A stretch of 64,000 nt of DNA, taken from Serratia inhibens. GTDB taxonomy: Bacteria; Pseudomonadota; Gammaproteobacteria; Enterobacterales; Enterobacteriaceae. The notes below the pieces were generated by a model. That model made no database searches, was not told the origin of the DNA, and saw nothing but the letters and a program-made list of their open reading frames with translations. Below are positions 57,425 through 64,000 of the stretch, piece after piece. Both the position numbers and the translations under genes were made by a program. Numbering within the stretch: position 1 is the stretch's first letter; each line of letters begins with the position of its first letter. The stretch spans positions 124,001 to 188,000 of the forward strand of contig NZ_QYYG01000005.1 in assembly GCF_003591175.1 (NCBI RefSeq). The letters run 5' to 3'.

Positions 57425-57985
57425 TCAGTGCTGCCGAACCACCGCCGGTTGGGCGGTCGGAACGATGCTGTGCAGCCGCACAAAGCCCAGTTGCTCCGGC
57501 GTCAGGCCGCTAAAGCGCAGCTCAAAGTTCTGCTCAGGCTTCGGCAGCAGCGAGTCTGCACTGGCGACCGGTTGTGACAGCGAGTCGGCGGTTAGCGGTT
57601 TGCCGGTGGCGGCATCCAGTTGCCCCCATTCCACCACCGCTTTAAATGCCGGCAGCGATGCCTGTGAGACGGTACGAACGTGCAGCAATGCCTGGGTGCC
57701 ATTGGCTTCGGTTTTTACGTGGCTGAGCGACACGCTCAGTTCGCCGATGCTGCTTTGCAGGCGCGCGGCGTTATTGGCCGTCGGTAGCAGGTAGACGCCG
57801 CTGGTGGAGTTTTGATTCAGCTGGTTCTGCTGTTCCAGCGCGGTGGCCTGGTTGGTCAGGGTGCTTAATTTCTGATTCAGTTCAACCACCTGATGGCGGA
57901 GCTTCGGCACCTCGTGAGTTTGCGCGCAGCCCGCCAGCAGAACAAGCGCGCTGAGCAGGAAAACTTTCGGATAAGGGATTGTCAT
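57425..57985 (-). CDS. yajI: YajI family lipoprotein (DUF3251)
   Basis: A 186-residue lipoprotein: signal peptide with lipobox LLAGC (C20), a coiled-coil stretch (VPKLRHQVVELNQKLSTLTNQ), and a DUF3251 C-terminal domain (RLQSSIGELSVSLSHVKTEANG...NFELRFSGLTPEQLG). Its position next to nrdR fits E. coli yajI. In E. coli yajD and tsx lie between secF and yajI; both are absent here. Function unknown. Confidence 0.88.
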   Translation of the reverse strand: MTIPYPKVFLLSALVLLAGCAQTHEVPKLRHQVVELNQKLSTLTNQATALEQQNQLNQNSTSGVYLLPTANNAARLQSSIGELSVSLSHVKTEANGTQALLHVRTVSQASLPAFKAVVEWGQLDAATGKPLTADSLSQPVASADSLLPKPEQNFELRFSGLTPEQLGFVRLHSIVPTAQPAVVRQH

Positions 57986-58170
57986 GGCGGCGATTTCCTA
58001 TTCAATATCTCCTGTTATCAGCTTAGCCCGCCCGGCGAGGAAAGTCATGCGCACCGCTGTTTTAGCGTCGTTCGGTATCGCCGCTCGCAACAAATGGTCG
58101 GCGGCCTTTGTTGTGACCGCACTTCGGGTTAAACTGCTCTTAACTATGAAAACGTTTATCAGGACGTGTT

Positions 58171-58620
58171 ATGCATTGCCCTTTCTGCGCCGCCGTTGAT
58201 ACCAAAGTCATTGATTCCCGCCTGGTGGGTGATGGTTCGCAGGTGCGCCGTCGCCGTCAGTGTTTGGTTTGTAATGAACGTTTCACCACCTTTGAAGTGG
58301 CTGAGCTGGTGATGCCACGGGTAATAAAAAGCGACGAAGTGCGTGAGCCGTTCAACGAAGACAAACTGCGCCGCGGCATGTTGAAAGCGTTGGAAAAACG
58401 CCCGGTCAGCTCCGACGACGTGGAAAATGCGATTAACCACATCAAATCCCAGCTGCGCGCCACCGGCGAACGCGAAGTGCCGACCAAGCTGGTCGGCAAC
58501 CTGGTGATGGACGCGCTGAAGAAGCTGGATAAAGTGGCCTATATTCGTTTTGCCTCGGTTTACCGCAGCTTTGAAGATATTCGCGAGTTCGGCGAAGAAA
58601 TCGCCCGGCTGCAGGACTAA
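58171..58620 (+). CDS. nrdR: Transcriptional repressor NrdR
   Basis: A 149-residue repressor of ribonucleotide reductase genes. The zinc ribbon CPFC...CLVCNERF (residues 3-34) is followed by an ATP-cone domain ([23 protein letters not shown]) that senses ATP/dATP. It ends eight bases before ribD, starting the nrdR-ribD-ribH-nusB gene run. Confidence 0.96.
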   Translation: MHCPFCAAVDTKVIDSRLVGDGSQVRRRRQCLVCNERFTTFEVAELVMPRVIKSDEVREPFNEDKLRRGMLKALEKRPVSSDDVENAINHIKSQLRATGEREVPTKLVGNLVMDALKKLDKVAYIRFASVYRSFEDIREFGEEIARLQD

Positions 58621-58628
58621 GGAGTTAC

Positions 58629-59738
58629 ATGCATAACGACGAATTTTATATGGCGCGCGCCTTTGAGTTGGCGCGTCTGGGGCGTTTCACTACCGCACCC
58701 AACCCGAACGTCGGCTGCGTTATCGTGCGTGACGGCGAAATCGTCGGCGAGGGTTATCACCTGCGAGCCGGCGAGCCTCATGCGGAAGTGCATGCGTTGC
58801 GCATGGCGGGCGAGCGGGCGCGTGGCGCCACCGCTTATGTCACGCTGGAGCCCTGCAGCCATCACGGGCGCACGCCCCCCTGCGCAGATGCGCTGGTCGC
58901 CGCCGGCGTTGTCCGCGTGGTTGCTGCGATGCAGGATCCCAACCCGGAGGTTGCCGGTCGTGGCCTGTACAAGCTGCAACAGGCGGGTATAGACGTACGT
59001 CACGGCCTGATGCTGAGCGATGCCGAAGCGGTGAATCCGGGGTTCCTCAAACGCATGCGCACCGGTTTTCCTTATGTGCAACTGAAGCTGGGTGCCTCGC
59101 TCGATGGCCGTACGGCAATGGCCTCCGGCGAGAGCCAGTGGATCACCTCACCGCAAGCGCGGCAGGACGTTCAACGTCTGCGAGCGCAAAGCGCCGCCAT
59201 CCTGAGCACCAGCGCCACAGTATTGGCCGACGATCCGTCACTGACGGTGCGTTGGGATGAACTGGATGCCGCCACTCAGAGCCTCTATCCGCGTGAAAAT
59301 CTGCGCCAGCCGTTGCGCATCATCCTCGACAGCCGGAACCGCGTGACGCCGCAGCACCGGGTGGTGCGTGCGCCAGGGGCGACCTGGCTGGCTCGGTTGC
59401 AACCGGACGAGCAGAGTTGGCCGCAGGATGTTGAACAACTGACATTTCCGGCGCACGGCGGCGGGGTCGATCTGGTCGTGATGATGATGCAACTGGCGAA
59501 ACGCCAGGTGAATTCCATCTGGGTAGAAGCCGGCGCTGCGCTTTCCGGCGCGTTGTTGCAGGCAGGGCTGGTTGATGAGCTCATTTTGTACATCGCGCCA
59601 AAACTGATGGGTGATAATGGGCGCGGCTTGTGCCAGTTGCCGGGCCTTGAACGCCTGGCCGATGCGCCGGAATTCGTCTTCAGCGAAGTGCGGCAAATCG
59701 GCCCCGACCTGCGCTTGCGGCTGAAGCCGAAATACTGA
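58629..59738 (+). CDS. ribD: Bifunctional riboflavin deaminase/reductase RibD
   Basis: A 369-residue enzyme for the second and third steps of riboflavin synthesis. The N-terminal deaminase domain has the zinc site HAEVHALRMA and PCSHHGRTPPC. The C-terminal reductase domain has LGASLDGRTAMASGESQWIT and WVEAGAALSGALLQAGLVDEL. AAGGAG precedes the ATG. Confidence 0.96.
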   Translation: MHNDEFYMARAFELARLGRFTTAPNPNVGCVIVRDGEIVGEGYHLRAGEPHAEVHALRMAGERARGATAYVTLEPCSHHGRTPPCADALVAAGVVRVVAAMQDPNPEVAGRGLYKLQQAGIDVRHGLMLSDAEAVNPGFLKRMRTGFPYVQLKLGASLDGRTAMASGESQWITSPQARQDVQRLRAQSAAILSTSATVLADDPSLTVRWDELDAATQSLYPRENLRQPLRIILDSRNRVTPQHRVVRAPGATWLARLQPDEQSWPQDVEQLTFPAHGGGVDLVVMMMQLAKRQVNSIWVEAGAALSGALLQAGLVDELILYIAPKLMGDNGRGLCQLPGLERLADAPEFVFSEVRQIGPDLRLRLKPKY

Positions 59739-59856
59739 ACATAACGTCCGCTTGCCGGTCCGATTGGCGTTTTGCAAAACCGCCGCGCAGGCAGACAAAG
59801 AATGTGATAGAATCCGCCCCCCTGCGGGGTATTGAACCCATTTTTAAGGAAAGCCC

Positions 59857-60327
59857 ATGAAAGTTATCGAAGGTGTTGTTGCTACTCCAAATGCCCGTGT
59901 GGCGATCGCAATTGCACGTTTTAACAATTTCATCAACGACAGCCTGCTGCAAGGTGCCATCGACGCACTGAAGCGCATTGGTCAGGTTGCTGACGACAAC
60001 ATCACAGTTGTCTGGGTCCCGGGCGCTTACGAGCTGCCACTGACTGCTCGCGTGCTGGCCAACACCGGCAAATACGATGCGATTATCGCGTTGGGCACCG
60101 TTATCCGTGGGGGCACCGCGCACTTCGAATATGTAGCGGGCGAAGCCAGCTCCGGCATCGGCAATGTTTCGCTGAACGCTGAAATCCCGGTTGCCTTTGG
60201 CGTGCTGACCACCGAGAGCATTGAACAGGCTATCGAGCGTGCCGGTACCAAAGCGGGCAACAAGGGTGCTGAAGCTGCTCTGACCGCACTTGAAATGATT
60301 AATGTTATCAAAGCTATTAAAGCCTGA
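59857..60327 (+). CDS. ribH: 6,7-dimethyl-8-ribityllumazine synthase
   Basis: A 156-residue enzyme (RibE in E. coli naming) that condenses the ribityl diaminopyrimidine with dihydroxybutanone phosphate. Motifs are [36 protein letters not shown] and [16 protein letters not shown]. It forms 60-subunit capsids. It has its own leader (118 bases) with a -10-like TAGAAT and lies 20 bases before nusB. Confidence 0.96.
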   Translation: MKVIEGVVATPNARVAIAIARFNNFINDSLLQGAIDALKRIGQVADDNITVVWVPGAYELPLTARVLANTGKYDAIIALGTVIRGGTAHFEYVAGEASSGIGNVSLNAEIPVAFGVLTTESIEQAIERAGTKAGNKGAEAALTALEMINVIKAIKA

Positions 60328-60347
60328 ATTTAGTTAAGGGGAATTCC

Positions 60348-60764
60348 GTGAAACCTGCTGCTCGTCGCCGCGCTCGTGAGTGCGCTGTTCAAGCGCTTTA
60401 CTCTTGGCAGTTGTCTAAAAATGACATTGCCGATGTTGAACACCAGTTCCTGACGGAGCAAGATGTCAAAGATGTGGACATCGCCTATTTTCGGGAGCTG
60501 CTGTCCGGCGTGGCGGTGAATGCGGGTCTGCTGGATGGCCTGATGGCACCTTTCCTGTCGCGTCAGCTCGAAGAGCTGGGCCAGGTAGAAAGAGCCGTCC
60601 TGCGTATTGCGCTGTTTGAGCTGAAAATGCGTGAGGATGTGCCTTACAAAGTGGCTATCAACGAAGCGATCGAACTGGCGAAAACCTTCGGCGCCGAAGA
60701 CAGCCACAAGTTTGTGAATGGCGTGCTGGATAAAGCAGCACCGAGCATCCGCAAGAAAAAATAA
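60348..60764 (+). CDS. nusB: Transcription antitermination factor NusB
   Basis: A 138-residue RNA-binding protein that with NusE binds boxA in rRNA leaders. It opens [23 protein letters not shown] and contains [36 protein letters not shown]. The start is GTG. A strong hairpin follows directly after the stop. Confidence 0.96.
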   Translation: MKPAARRRARECAVQALYSWQLSKNDIADVEHQFLTEQDVKDVDIAYFRELLSGVAVNAGLLDGLMAPFLSRQLEELGQVERAVLRIALFELKMREDVPYKVAINEAIELAKTFGAEDSHKFVNGVLDKAAPSIRKKK

Positions 60765-60766
60765 AA

Positions 60767-60797
60767 AATTAAGGCCGGTATCTCCGGCCTTAATTTC
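60767..60797 (+). terminator. Intrinsic terminator between nusB and thiL
   Basis: A perfect 12-bp stem AATTAAGGCCGG / CCGGCCTTAATT (60767-60778 and 60784-60795) with a 5-nt loop is followed by TCTTCTATT. The weak T-run suggests partial readthrough into thiL, which lacks another clear promoter. Confidence 0.7.
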
Positions 60798-60816
60798 TTC
60801 TATTGGAATATCAACC

Positions 60817-61800
60817 ATGGCATGCGGCGAATTTGACCTCATTGCCCGCTATTTTGACCGGTTTAAGAGTCTGCGCCGGGACGTACAGTTGGGCATTGGA
60901 GATGACTGCGCACTCCTGACAGTGGCAGAAAAACAGCTTTTGGCCGTCAGTACCGACACCCTGGTTTCGGGCGTTCACTTCCTGCCGGATATCGATCCGG
61001 CCGATCTCGGCTACAAAGCACTGGCGGTCAACTTGAGCGATCTGGCGGCAATGGGCGCCGATCCGGCCTGGCTTTCACTGGCGTTAACCTTGCCTGATGT
61101 GAATGAGCCCTGGCTGAAGGCGTTCAGCGACAGCCTGTTCGAACAGCTCAATTATTACGGTATGCAATTGATTGGCGGCGACACCACGCGCGGCCCGTTG
61201 AGCATGACGTTAACCATTCATGGCCTGATCCCGGCCGGCCGGGCGTTGACCCGCAGCGGTGCGCGCATCGGCGATTGGATTTACGTTACCGGTACGTTGG
61301 GCGACAGCGCCGCCGGCCTGGCGATTTTGCAAGATCGCCTGCAGGTAGCGGATGCCGACGCACGCGATTACCTGATTGGCCGCCATCTGCGGCCGCAGCC
61401 GCGGGTGCTGCAGGGGCAGGCGCTGCGTGATTTAGCCAGCTCGGCGATTGATATTTCCGACGGGTTGATCTCCGATCTGAAGCACGTGCTGAAAGCCTCC
61501 GAGTGCGGGGCGCGCATCGATCTGGATGAGCTGCCGCTTTCGCAGGTATTGAGCAGCCACGCGGACATTGAACAGGCGCTGCGCTGGGCGCTGACCGGCG
61601 GTGAAGATTACGAACTGTGCTTTACGGTGCCGGAAATCAACCGCGGCGCGCTGGAAGTGGCGCTGAGCCACCTGGGCGCGGATTACACCTGTATTGGCCA
61701 GATTGGTCCGCTTTCCGAAGGCATTAAATTCTACCGCAACGATGAAGCGGTGGAGCTTCCGTGGAAGGGCTTCGATCATTTCAGCACGGAGCAGGCGTAA
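60817..61800 (+). CDS. thiL: Thiamine-monophosphate kinase
   Basis: A 327-residue kinase for the last step to thiamine diphosphate. It opens [13 protein letters not shown]; motifs are [33 protein letters not shown] and [10 protein letters not shown]. The ATG at 60817 fits the family; an in-frame start at 60718 lies inside nusB. pgpA starts two bases after its stop. Confidence 0.96.
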   Translation: MACGEFDLIARYFDRFKSLRRDVQLGIGDDCALLTVAEKQLLAVSTDTLVSGVHFLPDIDPADLGYKALAVNLSDLAAMGADPAWLSLALTLPDVNEPWLKAFSDSLFEQLNYYGMQLIGGDTTRGPLSMTLTIHGLIPAGRALTRSGARIGDWIYVTGTLGDSAAGLAILQDRLQVADADARDYLIGRHLRPQPRVLQGQALRDLASSAIDISDGLISDLKHVLKASECGARIDLDELPLSQVLSSHADIEQALRWALTGGEDYELCFTVPEINRGALEVALSHLGADYTCIGQIGPLSEGIKFYRNDEAVELPWKGFDHFSTEQA

Positions 61801-61801
61801 C

Positions 61802-62296
61802 ATGGATGAAGCTAAACGCCGTCTGCGGATGAGCAATCCGTGGCACTTGCTGGCTACCGGTTTCGGCAGCGGCCTGTCACCGGTGGTGCCGGGCACCATG
61901 GGGTCACTGGCGGCGATTCCGTTCTGGCTGTTGCTGATCCAACTGCCGTGGCAACTCTATTCGCTGCTGGTGATGTTCAGCATCTGTATCGGCGTCTATT
62001 TGTGCCACCAGACAGCCAAAGACATGCGGGTACACGATCACGGCAGCATCGTCTGGGACGAGTTTGTCGGCATGTGGATCACGCTGATGGCGCTGCCGGT
62101 CAACGACTGGCAGTGGGTGGCCGCAGGCTTTGTGATTTTCCGTGTTCTCGACATGTGGAAACCCTGGCCGATCCGCTGGTTCGATCGTAACGTGCATGGC
62201 GGTATGGGCATCATGGTCGACGATATCGTCGCCGGGGTGCTTTCGGCCGGCATCATCTATCTGATTGGTCACCACTGGCCGCTTGGGCTGTTTTGA
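61802..62296 (+). CDS. pgpA: Phosphatidylglycerophosphatase A
   Basis: A 164-residue inner-membrane enzyme that dephosphorylates phosphatidylglycerophosphate. Motifs are NPWHLLATGFGSGLSPVVPGTMGS, WDEFVGMW and VFRVLDMWKPWPIRWFDRN, then VDDIVAGV. The ATG at 61802 follows the thiL stop directly, indicating coupling. Convergent with yajO. Confidence 0.95.
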   Translation: MDEAKRRLRMSNPWHLLATGFGSGLSPVVPGTMGSLAAIPFWLLLIQLPWQLYSLLVMFSICIGVYLCHQTAKDMRVHDHGSIVWDEFVGMWITLMALPVNDWQWVAAGFVIFRVLDMWKPWPIRWFDRNVHGGMGIMVDDIVAGVLSAGIIYLIGHHWPLGLF

Positions 62297-62342
62297 TTGC
62301 AGGGGCGCAGTTCAACACTGCTGCGCCCTTGAACCCTCCACG

Positions 62343-63317
62343 TTATTCAAACCCTGTCACCTGATGCGGCACATAGGCCGTTTCCAGCTCGGCAATTTCT
62401 CCCGGCGTTAATGCCAGATCGACGGCGGCCACGGCATCTTCCAGATGTTCATGGCGCGACGCGCCGATAATGGGAGCACTGACTACCGGTTTGCTCAACA
62501 GCCAGGCCAGCGCAATCTGTGCACGTGGTACACCGCGTTCTTGTGCAAGGGTGGCGACGCGTTCGGCGATAATGCCATCGATACCTTCGGTTTCGTCATA
62601 CAGATTTTTGCCGACCTGATCGGACACCAGCCGTGCGGTGGTTTCCCCCCAGGGGCGAGTCAGACGGCCGCGTGCCAGCGGGCTCCACGGTAGCACCGCG
62701 ATGCCTTCGGCGGCGCACAGCGGATGCATTTCGCGCTCTTCCTCACGCTGAATCAGGTTGTACTGGTCCTGCATGCTGACAAACCGCGGCCAGCCATGCA
62801 GATCTGCGGTGTACAGCGCTTTGGCGAACTGCCAGGCATACATCGACGACGCGCCTATATAGCGCGCTTTACCGGCCCTGACCACGTCATGCAGCGCTTC
62901 CAGCGTTTCTTCAATGGGCGTTTCATAATCCCAACGGTGGATTTGCAGCAGATCGACATAGTCGGTGCCCAATCGTTTCAGGCTGTCGTCGATAGACTGC
63001 ATGATTTTGGCGCGCGACAACCCGCATTCCAGATTACTCAGGGGGAAATAGACTTTGGTGGCGATCACCACGTCATCACGGCGCGCGTAATCTCGCAGCG
63101 CCCGGCCGACGATCTCCTCGCTGCTGCCGTCTGAGTAGCTGTTGGCGGTGTCAAAGAAATTGATGCCGGCGTCCAGTGCCTGTTTCAACAGTGGGCGGCT
63201 GCTTTCTTCCGGCAGCGTCCAGGCGTGGTTGCCGCGGTTGGGTTCACCGTAGGTCATACAACCCAGGCAGATGCGCGAGACGTTCAGATCGGTGTTACCC
63301 AGTTTCAGATACTTCAT
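62343..63317 (-). CDS. yajO: Aldo/keto reductase YajO
   Basis: A 324-residue AKR. It opens MKYLKLGNTDLNVSRICLGCMTYG. The tetrad D, Y, K and H appears in FFDTANSYSDGSSEEIVG, VIATKVYFPLSN and DLLQIHRWDYETP. E. coli YajO is reported to make 1-deoxyxylulose and can supply thiamine precursors. It lies downstream of dxs on the same strand, as in E. coli. Confidence 0.92.
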   Translation of the reverse strand: MKYLKLGNTDLNVSRICLGCMTYGEPNRGNHAWTLPEESSRPLLKQALDAGINFFDTANSYSDGSSEEIVGRALRDYARRDDVVIATKVYFPLSNLECGLSRAKIMQSIDDSLKRLGTDYVDLLQIHRWDYETPIEETLEALHDVVRAGKARYIGASSMYAWQFAKALYTADLHGWPRFVSMQDQYNLIQREEEREMHPLCAAEGIAVLPWSPLARGRLTRPWGETTARLVSDQVGKNLYDETEGIDGIIAERVATLAQERGVPRAQIALAWLLSKPVVSAPIIGASRHEHLEDAVAAVDLALTPGEIAELETAYVPHQVTGFE

Positions 63318-63379
63318 GCTTGCCTCCAGGTGTCAGCACAGATCTATAACTGTAGTGGATTATCGGGATGGCCGAGACG

Positions 63380-63408
63380 AAAACGCCCCCGCAAAGCGGA
63401 GGCGTCGG
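63380..63408 (-). terminator. Terminator between dxs and yajO
   Basis: On the minus strand ACGCCTCCGC-TTT-GCGGGGGCGT (one imperfect pair) is followed by TTTCGTC. It lies about 20 bases after the dxs stop and may reduce transcription into yajO. Confidence 0.65.
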
Positions 63409-63425
63409 TCAATCAGGCGCGGGGA

Positions 63426-64000
63426 TTATTGCGCCAGCCAGGCTTCGATTTGTCGCCGTATGCCGGCGGCGTCCAGGCCCAGATCGATGCGGACCTCTTC
63501 CTGGCTGCCTTGCGACACAAAGCTGTCCGGCAGGCCGATATTCAGTACCGGCACTGCCCGGCGTTTGGCCATCAGCAGTTCGTTAACGCCGCTGCCGGCG
63601 CCGCCCATAATGGCATTCTCTTCCAGCGTGACCAGCACCTCGTGGCCGGCAGCCAGCTCCAGCACCAGCTGTTCGTCCAGCGGTTTCACGAAACGCATAT
63701 CCACCAGCGTGGCATTGAGGGCTTCAGCCACCTGAGCCGCTTCCGGCAGCAGGGTACCGAAGTTCAGAATCGCGATCTTTTCACCTTTCCGGCGCACTAC
63801 ACCCTTGCCGATCGGCAACGCGCCGAGCGGTTCCAGCGGCGCACCGGTGCCGTTACCACGCGGATAGCGGACGGCGCTCGGGCCTTCGTTATAGTGATAG
63901 CCGGTGTACAGCATCTGGCGGCACTCGTTTTCGTCGCTTGGCGTCATGATCACCATGGTCGGGATACAGCGCATGAACGACAGATCGAACGCCCCCTGGT
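63426..64000 (-). CDS. dxs: 1-deoxy-D-xylulose-5-phosphate synthase (C-terminal part)
   Basis: Only the last ~190 residues are in the window; the gene runs on past base 64000. The visible part includes [30 protein letters not shown] and the C-terminal transketolase domain ([41 protein letters not shown]). The enzyme starts the MEP isoprenoid pathway from pyruvate and glyceraldehyde 3-phosphate, using thiamine diphosphate. Neighbourhood with thiL and yajO fits. Confidence 0.95.
   Translation of the reverse strand, partial: QGAFDLSFMRCIPTMVIMTPSDENECRQMLYTGYHYNEGPSAVRYPRGNGTGAPLEPLGALPIGKGVVRRKGEKIAILNFGTLLPEAAQVAEALNATLVDMRFVKPLDEQLVLELAAGHEVLVTLEENAIMGGAGSGVNELLMAKRRAVPVLNIGLPDSFVSQGSQEEVRIDLGLDAAGIRRQIEAWLAQ

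Overview
The window is chromosomal DNA of a gamma-proteobacterium of the Enterobacterales, most likely Serratia or a close Yersiniaceae relative. This is an inference from protein similarity, G+C-rich codon use, ERIC repeats and gene order; no rRNA or marker search could be run. The backbone follows the E. coli K-12 8.5-9.5 min order: aroL, yaiA, ppnP, rdgC, mak, sbcC, sbcD, phoB, phoR, brnQ, proY, malZ, acpH, queA, tgt, yajC, secD, secF, yajI, nrdR, ribD, ribH, nusB, thiL, pgpA, yajO, dxs. Several accessory blocks interrupt that order.

Region 1-6200 holds mixed genes: a phytase-like esterase (cut by the window edge), an LtrA membrane protein, a DUF1471 exported peptide, a phospholipid-methyltransferase-like protein, two acetyltransferases, and an orphan iron-siderophore-type binding protein behind a good Fur box. 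Region 6300-12000 is aroL, an inserted block (aldo/keto reductase, TetR, AraC, SnoaL-like), then yaiA, ppnP, an ERIC repeat and rdgC. Region 12097-21723 is a self-contained sugar-catabolic locus: a three-gene ABC importer, a D-lyxose-type isomerase, a class II ketose-phosphate aldolase and a PfkB kinase, flanked by a hybrid sensor kinase on one side and an OmpR-type regulator on the other. The backbone resumes at mak (21916).

Region 22930-28770 is an AT-rich-bordered island. It carries a truncated phage-type endolysin cistron overlapping a 1623-residue RHS/TccC-like toxin gene. Next to it is an orphan BglG-type antiterminator whose leader RNA target (RAT) appears split by a repeat-derived insertion, followed by an ethanolamine permease gene. 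From sbcC onward the backbone is nearly collinear with E. coli. The additions are a PstS-like gene behind phoBR, a MetJ-boxed MetE C-domain homologue, a HigBA module with a frameshifted toxin gene, a YbdG-type channel, ggt, and a peroxiredoxin gene with an OxyR-type site.

The most interesting items are the two-component-flanked sugar operon, the endolysin-remnant/RHS arrangement, the split RAT leader, the higB frameshift, and several regulatory sites (Fur, MetJ, OxyR, Pho, TyrR, and a large dyad before the aldo/keto reductase gene).
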